This document shows positions 24,020 to 31,802 of a stretch of 64,000 bases of DNA, one piece after another. How positions within the stretch are numbered: the stretch's first letter is position 1; every line of letters starts with the position of its first letter. The position numbers were made by a program, and so were the translations under genes. Under the pieces are notes generated by a model. It was not told the origin of the DNA. It did not search any database and saw only the letters and a list, made by a program, of their open reading frames with translations. The DNA is from Valencia hispanica (Eukaryota; Chordata; Actinopteri; Cyprinodontiformes; Valenciidae), in the NCBI GenBank assembly GCA_963556495.2, contig OY747704.1, positions 7,400,501 through 7,464,500 on the forward strand. Reading direction: 5' to 3'.

Positions 24020-24565
24020 AAATACCTCCCCCTAGTGGCCCAATAAATAGTATTACACCAAAATGTAAAAATGGCTCCCTCTAGCAGATCAAAGTAACAT
24101 TACACCCAAATGTGAAAATACCTCCCTCTAGTGGTTCAAAATTAATATAGCAGCCTATTGTATAATTGGCTCCCTCTAGTGGATCAAAGTAACATTATAC
24201 CCAAATGTGAAAATACCTCCCTCTAGTGGTTCAAAATTAAAATTACATGCAAATGTAAAAATGGCTCCCCCTAGTGGCCCAATAAATAGTATTACACCAA
24301 ATTGTGAAAATACCTCCCTCTAGTGGTTCAAAATTAATATAACAGCCTGTTGTATAATTGGCTCCCTCTAGTGGATCAAAGTAACATTACACCCCAATGT
24401 GAAAATACCTCCCTCTAGTGGTTCAAAATTAAAATTGCATGCAAATGTAAAAATGGCTCCCCCTAGTGGCCCAATAATTAGTATTACACCAAATTGTGAA
24501 AATACCTCCCTCTAGTGGTTCAAAATTAACATTACAGCCTATAGTATAAATAGCGCCCCCAATGG
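24020..24565 (+). repeat. TIR minisatellite with CTCF-like core
   Basis: Units of about 47-48 bp alternate between 'cctccctctagtggttca' and 'ggctcc(c/t)cctagtgg' forms, giving about ten clear units plus variants at both ends. On the complementary strand each unit contains CCACTAGRGGGAG. This is close to the CTCF binding core as commonly written (CCASYAGRKGGCRSY). The right TIR has a matching array at 37685-38375 in inverted orientation. The array is real; CTCF binding is inference. Confidence 0.85.
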
Positions 24566-25108
24566 TTTGAATCTAACTCCTCAGTGTCATCAGAACATGT
24601 CCGAACAAGTCCCTTTAATAATATACGGTCTGGGCTCTGTCTCAACATGGCTCCTTGAGCATTCTATTTTATTTTAAACAGTTAAAAGGTGCTTTTTAGC
24701 TTCCTGACTTTAATGTAAAATCACATTAGCTCCAACACTCTAGAGACACCATTACATCTGATTCTAACAATTCAACCATGATAAATTAAACTTGTAAGAG
24801 CACTAAAAAGAGAATTTATTCACCCACAGCTATGTTGAAGCAGATGCTCATCCTTTTGTTGATTTTAAAAATGTCTTTAAAAACAGATAAGGATAAAAAA
24901 ACATCGCTTTAAACCTGGTTGCTTTAAGCTGGAAATAAGAAATCTACCAAATTACTAAATTTACTGATAAAAAACAGTCCACCAATCGGCGTTTGACATG
25001 CCCCTGCTCTGCTTTGTATTCGCTGTATTTATCACGCCCCTGACTTCACCTACGTCCGCAAGTCAAGCAAACCGGTTTGGGTAGTGCTCACCGCACAGCA
25101 TTTATCTG

Positions 25109-25116
25109 TATAAAAG
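25109..25116 (+). promoter_or_regulatory. TATA box of left TIR promoter
   Basis: TATAAAAG lies inside the TIR, 233 bp before the first ATG of the gene at 25350. The right TIR has the inverted equivalent at 37121-37130. A promoter copied at both ends and firing inward would serve both gene arms. Confidence 0.55.
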
Positions 25117-25349
25117 GATGTCGGAAAACAGTTAATCTCTACAGCATGCTGGAAGGACCTCATTCAACAATCCGACCTTAAGGACACGGAGCGCGGTGCT
25201 GCCGTGGCTGCGACGAACAAAGAAAACAGCGGTTTCAGGAAGACGGTGTCACCGGCTTCAGTCGAGGGGAATCCCAAAAGCCCGCGTCATTGTCAGACCG
25301 TGTCAGAGCTGAGTCCAAGCATATAGCCTCTTCTGCCTTAAATCCATCC

Positions 25350-25796
25350 ATGGACCTAAAAAGAGTTGAATTTCAAAATGATGAACTTGATGAGGAAACG
25401 TCTGTTCTTTTACATGAATTGTCAAATGGGATTCCATCCATGACGACACGCTCAATGTGCGATAAATCAACCTCTACAACTCTGGACAATAATCCAACAT
25501 TGGCTTTTACAGAAGACTTTCCTCTTTTAAGCAAGACTCCGATTTCCTTCCTGGATCAAGAGAATCAAATGGAGGAAATTGAGAACTGGAAACCTACCGC
25601 ATTCAACAGTGCTATTAAAACTGCTCTAAACCATTTTATGGGTTATGCCTGCATATCTTTACTGCGGAAACAATGTAACTCTTGCAAAATGGGAGGTAGT
25701 CAGCAGGAGCACCAGTGTTTAGGTGTAGATGCTATAAAGCATAATATGTTTTATTCCCAGCAAAATTTGTTACAAACAGGTCCTACCCTCATTTAG
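25350..25796 (+). CDS. Small Cys/His-motif accessory protein, truncated paralogue
   Basis: 148 residues from the first ATG; the open frame also extends upstream to about 25290 without an ATG. I do not recognise a named family. The N-terminal half is acidic and Ser/Thr-rich (DELDEETSVLLHELSNG at residues 10-27). The C-terminal half has FNSAIKTALNHF, then C109-x2-C112-x8-H121-x-C123 (CNSCKMGGSQQEHQC), which could bind zinc. The same order occurs in the larger protein at 26057-26983, so they are paralogues. This copy stops about 25 residues after the motif, directly before a duplicated piece of TIR at 25805, so its C-terminus was probably lost in that rearrangement. Adintoviruses carry fast-evolving accessory 'oncoid' proteins near one end. 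By position and zinc motif this could be one, but no LxCxE motif is present. Confidence 0.55.
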   Translation: MDLKRVEFQNDELDEETSVLLHELSNGIPSMTTRSMCDKSTSTTLDNNPTLAFTEDFPLLSKTPISFLDQENQMEEIENWKPTAFNSAIKTALNHFMGYACISLLRKQCNSCKMGGSQQEHQCLGVDAIKHNMFYSQQNLLQTGPTLI

Positions 25797-25804
25797 TAGC
25801 TTAT

Positions 25805-25932
25805 CCTGGTTGCTTTAAGCTGGAAATAAGAAATCTACCAAACTACTAAAGTTACTGATAAAAAACAGTCCACCAATCGGCGTTTGACACGCCCCTGCTC
25901 TGCTTTGTATTCGCTGTATTTATCACGCCCCT
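25805..25932 (+). repeat. Third copy of a 128-bp TIR segment
   Basis: 128 bp from 'cctggttgctttaagctgga' to 'tcacgcccct' repeats 24914-25041 of the left TIR almost exactly, in direct orientation. Its inverted counterpart in the right TIR is 37198-37325. It lies just downstream of the truncated accessory gene and just upstream of the second one. A TIR-derived promoter-proximal block has therefore been placed in front of the second gene. Confidence 0.9.
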
Positions 25933-25986
25933 CATGCCGAACATGTCCAGACAAGTCTACTGGCCCCGCCCCGTACGCTAGGTTCC

Positions 25987-25994
25987 TATATAAA
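25987..25994 (+). promoter_or_regulatory. TATA box for the 26057 gene
   Basis: TATATAAA lies 63 bp before the ATG at 26057, preceded by GC-rich sequence ('ggccccgccccgtac') and the duplicated 128-bp TIR block. Spacing and context fit a core promoter with a short 5' leader. Confidence 0.6.
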
Positions 25995-26056
25995 CCTCCT
26001 GGTCTTCGGCATAACATCCAGGACTTCCAGGCCGCCATAATCTTCCCTCCGAGACG

Positions 26057-26983
26057 ATGGATATGGGGGGATATGTCAAGCAGACCACTCTACCGTCATA
26101 CTGGGGGATCGGCCAGCCGTATGAGCCGTTGAGCGCTCCGCCATCGCCTGTAAGGTTCGGCTACACTAACCCGTATCATCCACCGTCAATTTCATCGCTC
26201 TCGCCGTGCTACTCTCCACCATCCCCTGTGTTCTCTCTTTCGGAGATTCTGCCTGCAGATGCCCAGCCCGACGCTTGGGTCGAGGGATCATACAACCCTG
26301 ATGCTGGGGGAGCGGGTCACCCTTATTTCAACTACTATCGGCCGCCTACACCGAAACATCGGCGTGTAAGACCCCCTCTATCTACTTCAACCCCGGTGCC
26401 TATGCCCGATCTCGAGGGAGAGTGTGATGGACCTTCAGCGCCCTGCGGTGGTGGGACCCCTGATGCACCGGAATGCAAGACGCCGGAACACGGGTGTGCG
26501 TCTCAGGATGAGGGGGATAATTCTCCGGCTCTGGTTGAGGTTGACGAATGGGATCTGGTGGACGGTTTGATGTCATCCAGGTTCATCAAGGCTGTAAAGA
26601 CTGCTGTTCTGCATCTATTTCACATGACCAGTGCTGCTTATCAGAAAGATAACTGTTATGGATGTCGAATTAGCCATCCCAGTCAGTTGCAGCATCAATG
26701 CCTAGAGCTAATGGATGAGGATTATTACCAACTCCACTTTCAATCCGTCATGCGACAACTTCTTACCCCGCGATTCATTCCAGCTATTCAAATTCTGCTG
26801 GTAAATCGGAGCATACATGATGATGATCTGAAGGTGAAAACAGTCGGTGAAACCGTTCTACATGAGCTGAGGAGTATGCAGGGGGTCTACAGCGCAATTC
26901 AAGCTGTGTATGGCGATAGGGATGATGAAGCCATCCTGGAAGAACTCAGGACTGTCTCCCGATGCTATGGTTATGAAATCTGA
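26057..26983 (+). CDS. Cys/His-motif accessory protein, oncoid-like candidate
   Basis: 308 residues, fully open, with the ATG in a reasonable context and a TATA box 63 bp upstream. I do not recognise a named family. Residues 1-115 are rich in Pro, Ser and Tyr, with SP-type sites (APPSPV, SLSPCYSPPSPVF). Residues 120-170 are acidic and end in VEVDEWDLVDG. Next come FIKAVKTAVLHLF and a possible zinc site C200-x2-C203-x9-H213-x-C215. A helical C-terminal domain of about 90 residues follows. The paralogue at 25350 shares the helix plus C-x2-C...H-x-C core. Polinton accessory genes beside the TIR often act on the host cell, and the disordered-acidic-zinc layout recalls adenovirus E1A-like or adintovirus oncoid proteins. 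That comparison is inference; no LxCxE motif was found. A poly(A) signal follows at 27101. Confidence 0.75.
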   Translation: MDMGGYVKQTTLPSYWGIGQPYEPLSAPPSPVRFGYTNPYHPPSISSLSPCYSPPSPVFSLSEILPADAQPDAWVEGSYNPDAGGAGHPYFNYYRPPTPKHRRVRPPLSTSTPVPMPDLEGECDGPSAPCGGGTPDAPECKTPEHGCASQDEGDNSPALVEVDEWDLVDGLMSSRFIKAVKTAVLHLFHMTSAAYQKDNCYGCRISHPSQLQHQCLELMDEDYYQLHFQSVMRQLLTPRFIPAIQILLVNRSIHDDDLKVKTVGETVLHELRSMQGVYSAIQAVYGDRDDEAILEELRTVSRCYGYEI

Positions 26984-27100
26984 TATGTACTAATGTTGAT
27001 TATATCTCCTCTGATATAAATGCTCTAGTTTAATCCTGACGTGTTTTGTTTTTAATTCCTTTGTTTTTATAATTGTGAAATGCTATGGTTTTAAACTTGT

Positions 27101-27106
27101 AATAAA
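27101..27106 (+). terminator. Poly(A) signal after the 26057 gene
   Basis: AATAAA lies 118 bp after the stop codon in an AT-rich tract, before the integrase start at 27200. It suggests that the accessory gene is transcribed as its own unit. Confidence 0.55.
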
Positions 27107-27199
27107 GAAACTTTGATCCAATCATATGGCTCATCTATCTGATTAATACAAGGGTTAAATTACACTAGCCGTTCTCCTGTAGTATCATTCGACAGTAAA

Positions 27200-28291
27200 A
27201 TGTCAGAACAGAGGGTGTTGACCAATGCATACTATGAACCCGCCCATCCGGGGAGCTATGGGGGTGTTGACAGATGGAGAAGGGGTTTAAAGGACAGAGA
27301 AGGGCGTGTGATTGGTGTCGAAAAAGTAAAAGACTTTCTTTCAGGCGAGGACACCTACACGTTCCATAAACCTGCACAAGTAAAGTTTCCCCGGAATCGT
27401 GTTTTTGTAACCAAACCCTTGAAGCAATTCCAGGCTGACTTATGTGACATGCAAGCCTTGGCGACACATAACGACAGATTCAACTATTTACTAACAGTGA
27501 TTGATGTCTTTTCAAAAAAGGCTTATGTACGTGCTTTGAAGAGAAAGACGGGATGTGAGGTAGTTAAGGGGTTTGAATCAGTTTTTCAAGAGAGTCAAAT
27601 TCCACAAAAATTACAGACGGATGCTGGTAAAGAGTTTTATAATAAACAATTTAAGTTAATGATGAAGAAATATGGTTTTACCCACTTTAGTACAGCCAGT
27701 GATCTAAAGGCATCTGTTGTTGAGCGCTTCAATCACACTCTGAAGGGTAGAATGTGGAGATATTTCACCGCTAATAACACCTTCCGGTACGTCAATGTCC
27801 TTCGAAAGCTAGTGGAGAGTTACAACCACAGCTTCCACTCAAGCATTAAGATGACTCCTATGCAAGTGATGTCAGAGAATACTCCTCAAGTCATGAAAAA
27901 CCTCTATTGCATCACCCCATCGATAGACTATGATAAAATAAAGACAAAGTTTAAGAAAGGGGATCTGGTCAGAATATCAAAGCTACGTGGGGTATTTGAT
28001 AAGAAATATGAGAACAGCTTCACAGATGAAATATTTACGGTTGACCGTTGCATACTCCGCTACCCCCCAGTGTACGAGTTAGTTCATTATGATCGGGATC
28101 GAATACACGGATCGTTTTATGAGGCCGAATTGCAGAAAGTAAAAATTAATGGTGAGCGGGTGTATAACGTGGACAAGATTTTAAAGTGGCGGAGAGTCAA
28201 CGGGGAGGACCAAGTCTTTGTGAGGTGGAGAAATTGGCCCGAAAAATTCAACAGTTGGGTCAGAGCATCAGATGTTAAAAGTCTCAAATAA
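27200..28291 (+). CDS. Polinton integrase (retroviral rve type) with chromodomain
   Basis: 363 residues, intact. The enzyme inserts linear element DNA into the chromosome by strand transfer. The RNase H-fold core holds the acidic triad: D80 in QFQADLCDM, D141 in LQTDAGKEFYN and E175 in SVVERFNHTLK, with about 33 residues between the last two. Residues 245-285 form an SH3-like region (KKGDLVRISKLRGVFDKKY). Residues 318-360 form a chromodomain (VYNVDKILKWR, then QVFVRWRNWPEKFNSWV with aromatic cage positions). Length and order are typical for Polinton integrases; no N-terminal HHCC finger is obvious. It is the only complete enzyme left in the element. Confidence 0.95.
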   Translation: MSEQRVLTNAYYEPAHPGSYGGVDRWRRGLKDREGRVIGVEKVKDFLSGEDTYTFHKPAQVKFPRNRVFVTKPLKQFQADLCDMQALATHNDRFNYLLTVIDVFSKKAYVRALKRKTGCEVVKGFESVFQESQIPQKLQTDAGKEFYNKQFKLMMKKYGFTHFSTASDLKASVVERFNHTLKGRMWRYFTANNTFRYVNVLRKLVESYNHSFHSSIKMTPMQVMSENTPQVMKNLYCITPSIDYDKIKTKFKKGDLVRISKLRGVFDKKYENSFTDEIFTVDRCILRYPPVYELVHYDRDRIHGSFYEAELQKVKINGERVYNVDKILKWRRVNGEDQVFVRWRNWPEKFNSWVRASDVKSLK

Positions 28292-28420
28292 TATCGCCCA
28301 CAAAACCGTGTAACACATCGTCGATTCACTATAAAGCGGGGGTTCTACAGACTATGATTAATTAGTAAACCTTACCCTCCAAAGCCTTTAAATGACTTTT
28401 TTTGCTCCGTCAAAGTCACA

Positions 28421-29225
28421 ATGTCTGATGAGGGGTTCTTTGTAACTCTACCTTCCAACGCCAGCAGAGAGGTATTTAATAATAACACAAGCTCAAATTA
28501 TACTACAGACCTTCCAAAGGCTATTGAGCTAAGTGGAGACTGGGTAGTGGGACTGTGTGAAATTGTCTACCCTCATACATGGTATAACCTGTCGCATCAG
28601 CATTCATACATTGATTTAAAGAAGGTTGTTTATGAGGTGGGAGACAAATCTAAAGATGAGAGGAATACACCCCGTATAGAATACGCCAGGTCCAAGTTTT
28701 CCGGAGGGGGGTATTTTGAGAGACCTCAAGACCTCTCAGATGCTCTAATCCCGGCCATGAAGAAATATGACAGGAGCATCGATCTCTCCTACAATAACGT
28801 CTTGAAAAAATTTGACTTCAAGGGGGATGGAAGATTCAAAATTCGAGCTAGCAGCCCTCTCTCCATCATGCTCGGTTTGAACGCTGACGAATGGTGGACC
28901 ATCTCCAACAGACCTGCGCCCCACCCAGCGGATCTCGGGTGTATATAACCTGTTTGTCTACACAGACATAATCCATTTCCAAACTGTTGGTGACAGTCAC
29001 TCACCTCTGCTCGGTGTCGTAAACATAAATGGTAAATTCGGTGACGTGATTGGTGTGAGGTATAACACAGTGCATTACCTCCCCGTTTCAAAAAGCTATA
29101 TTAAGACAATCTGCGTACAGGTAAAAACAGATTGTAACGAGTGTGTGAACTTTGTATACGGGAAGACGATCGTGAAGCTGCACTTTAAACCGGTTTTGAC
29201 ACCTGCGGTAAAATGGCATACTTGA
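28421..29225 (+). pseudogene. Penton-like minor capsid protein, one frameshift
   Basis: In Polintons this protein is a single-jelly-roll minor capsid protein predicted to form the vertices. The start at 28421 gives 175 open residues, with an N-terminal MSDEGFFVTLPSNAS and the DLPKAIELSGDWVVGLCEIV block that recurs in animal Polintons. A stop at 28946-28948 follows a slip near 28940. The same protein continues in another frame (LFVYTDIIHFQTVGDS, then VNFVYGKTIVKLHF) to a stop at 29223-29225. That stop overlaps the next gene's start by 13 bases. Assignment rests on position beside the pVI-like and hexon genes and on the recurring block; the jelly-roll fold itself was not tested. Confidence 0.8.
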
Positions 29226-29659
29226 CACACAGACCAGAACCAACGCGGTTTGTACAATATTATGTGAACCAGACGGGTGGAGAGCTACCCAGGTTTTCAG
29301 GACAGCCTGTCATGTATGGTCGTGGATTTGGATCTGTGTTTGCCCGCCTCTTCCGGTTTATATCCCCATTTGTTAAGAAAGGGGTGTCGATTGCTAAACC
29401 GCACCTTACAGCTGCGGCATCGAATATAGCTTCAGACGTCTTTGGGAGGGCGGTCAATAAAATCAAGAGCAAGATCGGTCAGAATTCTGATGCTCAGGAA
29501 GGTTCAGGAATAATGATCTTATCAAGACGAGGTCGAAAGAGACCCCCTGGAGAGCGTGTTTGGATGACTAGAAAACAAGCCAAGACAAAGAAAAAGAAAC
29601 CACTCGGGGTGAGCAGGCAGAGGGGAAGGAAGTCCGGCAGAGGCTCTGACATATTTTAA
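29213..29659 (+). CDS. pVI/pX-like basic minor virion protein
   Basis: 148 residues, open. It overlaps the end of the penton-like gene and ends 12 bases before the major capsid start. The centre has YGRGFGSVFARLFRFISPF, an amphipathic segment of the GxGSxFxxLFRxxxP type seen in Polinton and adenovirus-like core/membrane-lytic proteins. The next 35 residues are alanine-rich and helical. The C-terminus is strongly basic (RKQAKTKKKKPLGVSRQRGR), suited to DNA packaging. The likely role is internal virion protein or core condensation. The order penton, this protein, major capsid is usual in Polintons. Confidence 0.75.
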   Translation: MAYLTHRPEPTRFVQYYVNQTGGELPRFSGQPVMYGRGFGSVFARLFRFISPFVKKGVSIAKPHLTAAASNIASDVFGRAVNKIKSKIGQNSDAQEGSGIMILSRRGRKRPPGERVWMTRKQAKTKKKKPLGVSRQRGRKSGRGSDIF

Positions 29660-29671
29660 CTGAATAGGAAT

Positions 29672-30766
29672 ATGGCTCTACTACACGTCAAATCGGGAGA
29701 GTGTACGCTCGGTGAGCTTGACTTATTTTCAGCGCCTATGACTCAACTATCGGTAGAGGATAAGCTGTACACTGAGATTTCACCCCTTTCAGCCATCACC
29801 GATGGAGGACCGACATAATATTTTATCCCTGGTGGGGGCGAGTCGTATACCGATTTAAATGACATGTTGATCCATCTCAGAGTTAAAATTAGCAATGCTA
29901 ACGGTTCGCCCATGGCTCGTGATGCGAAGGTCGGCTTAATTAACTACCCTCTGAACACAATTTTTTCCCAATGTGATGTAACCCTTGGAGACCGTTAAAT
30001 ATCGCTGTCCAGCGCTACGCATCCTTATAGAGCTATGATCGAAACATTGCTTAATTATTCAGATCAAACCCTTAAAAGCCAGTTCAGTGCAGGGCTTTTT
30101 TATAAAGATGCAGCCGATGAAATGGATTCTACAGAGACTATTGATGGACCGAATGAAGGATTAAACCAACGTGCCTCCTTTACAGTCCAATCTCGAGAGG
30201 TGCACCTGCTAGGACCGCTTCATGCTGACATATTATTCTGTGAAAGACTACTTTTGAACTCTGTTGACATGAGAATTAAGCTAACCCGAGCAAGCGATGC
30301 ATTCTGTCTTATGGGTGCTGCAGATTCTACTTTCAAACTATGGATGTTAGGTGCAGCTCTCTTTGTCAAAAAGGTGACTGTATCTCCCGCCGTACGGCTC
30401 GGTCATGAGACCGCATTAATGAAAGGAAATGCTTTGTACCCGGTATCACGTGTAAATGTAAAAACATACTCTATACCTGAACATTCAAGAATATGCACTC
30501 AGGAGAACCTGTTCTTGGGTATGACAGCTAAATATGTGGTTATTTTGATGGTTAATCACCAGGCCTTCACAGGAGCACGCAATTTGAATCCGTTTTCATT
30601 CAACCATTATAATATGGAGTATCTAGCTCTGTCCCATGATGGTAGACAGATTCCTGCTAAGGCCTTCCAGCCCAACTTTGAACAGGGTAATTCCCTGTTC
30701 AACCCTTCATCCATTTTGGATTTTTTGAAAGATCGTTCGTCTGTGATAATGTATTATAACCAATAA
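29672..30766 (+). pseudogene. Hexon-like major capsid protein, two stops and lost C-terminus
   Basis: This is the double-jelly-roll major capsid protein of Polintons, of the group often labelled F54H12.2-like in animal gene models. The reading frame from the ATG at 29672 is constant but broken by TAA at 29816-29818 (codon 49) and TAA at 29996-29998. It then runs open from the ATG at 30035 to a stop at 30764-30766. Recognisable blocks are GECTLGELDLFSAPMTQ near the N-terminus, LLGPLHADILFCERLLLN in the middle, and FLKDRSSVIMYYNQ at the end. Family members continue well beyond this point. The C-terminal part is missing, and protease sequence follows directly. Confidence 0.9.
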
Positions 30767-31006
30767 TTTCAGAGCATTCAATCTTCTGTTTGTGGGCATC
30801 ACTGTATTTTTTATTTATGCCATAGAGCCTGTGGTCTCTCCATGCAACAAGTTTTATCAAAGTATTGTCAAATTCCTGAATCAAATGATGAGATTGTATC
30901 TAACTTTGTCAAAAAGTATGTGAAATGTGCTATGAAGCGAAACACAAAGTTCTTCACGCATAGAACCTGTTCTCTAGATGTGTTTAAAGATTGTTACGGG
31001 TTTTGA
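30767..31006 (+). pseudogene. Adenain-like cysteine protease, C-terminal fragment
   Basis: This is the maturation protease that cleaves capsid precursors in adenovirus-like and Polinton virions. Only about 80 codons remain, in the same frame as the preceding capsid gene and directly after its stop. IQSSVCGHHCIFYLCHRACG contains the conserved glutamine and the CGxxC block with the nucleophile cysteine. LSMQQVLSKY and NDEIVSNFVKKYV follow, ending at TGA 31004-31006. The N-terminal part with the catalytic His and Asp/Glu is absent. A deletion has removed the capsid C-terminus and protease N-terminus together. Confidence 0.85.
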
Positions 31007-31064
31007 AATGTATGAGAATATGCTCAGCAAATGTATTAGACTTATGATGTTTAACATGGAATGA

Positions 31065-31070
31065 AATAAA
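31065..31070 (+). terminator. Poly(A) signal, plus arm
   Basis: AATAAA lies 59 bp after the protease stop. It marks the end of the rightward gene arm, 33 bp before the opposing signal. Confidence 0.65.
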
Positions 31071-31103
31071 CCTATACGCATGAAATTATGTGAACAGATA
31101 TCG

Positions 31104-31109
31104 TTTATT
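31104..31109 (-). terminator. Poly(A) signal, minus arm
   Basis: TTTATT on the plus strand reads AATAAA on the minus strand, 37 bp past the stop of the 31146-31793 gene. The two signals define the meeting point of the convergent arms. Confidence 0.65.
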
Positions 31110-31145
31110 GTGAAAAGAAACAACGCTTATTCAGTAGTCATGCAG

Positions 31146-31793
31146 CTAAGGGGAGAATGTGAGCCAGTTGGGGGCTCGGGTTGCCTTACGAAGAGACTTT
31201 TTACTGAAATGATCTTCCGCTCTGGTCCAGAGGGGTGATAACGTAACACTCTTACGTTTTCTGCGTGGTACCTGCGCATTCTCAGGCCAAACTGGTGACA
31301 TCAAGAACGACCTCCTTCCTTCCCGGCGTTTTGTAGCAGTTGGAGCCTTTAAAGACAGCCAAACTGGTGACATCAATACGTGCTTTTTAGGTTTTGATTT
31401 CCTGCCTGCCCTCTCATCCACGACACTCTCAACAGCAGGTGTAGAAGAGGTCTCTGCGGAGTCTAGACCGTCTAAACCTCGGCTATTCCCACTAACGATC
31501 TGGTTGTCCTTCGGGGGGTCATCATTCGTATGGTCTCTCTGCAGCGATAGGGTGACACGCGGCTCTTCGTTCTCTCCTTGCTTAAGGAGGGTTAGGTATT
31601 TCTGAAGTAATGCGTGGTAGCGTTTAATTTTCTCGTACGATGCACTGTTTGGGTCATCCAATATTGCCTGCATGTCCTCATCAGCGGCATCCTGAGCCTT
31701 CTGTCGTATGGTTCTGGAGTTATCCCGTTGCTTCAGATGATTTAATTGATGCGGCGAGACTGGAAACATTTTCTGTGATGCTCTCAGTGTCAT
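31146..31793 (-). CDS. Basic Polinton protein with repeated SPVW motifs
   Basis: 215 residues, open. The N-terminus (MTLRASQKMFPVSPHQLNHL) resembles the start of a recurring Polinton protein of unknown function. Residues 25-75 are helical and charged, with a segment suited to coiled-coil. The middle is acidic and Ser/Thr-rich. The C-terminal 80 residues carry a short repeat: VLMSPVWLS, FLMSPVWPE and TLSPLWTR, with a weaker WLTFSP at the end, separated by clusters of Arg/Lys (TKRREGRR, PRRKRKS). Tryptophan-anchored repeats spaced 22-25 residues apart with basic linkers suggest a DNA- or capsid-binding tail. It is the last gene of the minus arm. Confidence 0.65.
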   Translation of the reverse strand: MTLRASQKMFPVSPHQLNHLKQRDNSRTIRQKAQDAADEDMQAILDDPNSASYEKIKRYHALLQKYLTLLKQGENEEPRVTLSLQRDHTNDDPPKDNQIVSGNSRGLDGLDSAETSSTPAVESVVDERAGRKSKPKKHVLMSPVWLSLKAPTATKRREGRRSFLMSPVWPENAQVPRRKRKSVTLSPLWTRAEDHFSKKSLRKATRAPNWLTFSP

Positions 31794-31802
31794 AATACAC
31801 TT

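Larger units (their letters stand above)
23768..25317 (+). repeat. Polinton left terminal inverted repeat
   Basis: The sequence from 'aatgcaaatgaactgtcaga' at the outer edge to 'agagctgagtcc' at the inner edge matches the reverse complement of about 36955-38711. It has three layers: an outer GC-rich tract (about 23790-24010) of repeated CACGCCC and TTCCGGTTCCGG words, a ~48-bp minisatellite (24020-24565), and an inner non-repetitive part with a TATA box and a transcribed-looking segment. The inner part is well conserved between the two ends, which suggests recent shared use or gene conversion. Confidence 0.9.

Noticed and set aside
24020..24565. Regularly spaced ~48-bp repeats resembling a CRISPR array
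   Set aside because: Units are contiguous and alternate between two forms with no unique spacers. The array is mirrored in the other TIR of a eukaryotic element, so it is a minisatellite.
25290..25349. Longer form of the first accessory protein starting at 25290
   Set aside because: The first codon is TTG and the extension lies inside the TIR. The first ATG is at 25350, so the shorter form is preferred.
26057..26983. LxCxE (pRb-binding) motif in the accessory protein
   Set aside because: I looked for it in both Cys/His proteins and did not find it, so any E1A/oncoid comparison rests only on layout and position.
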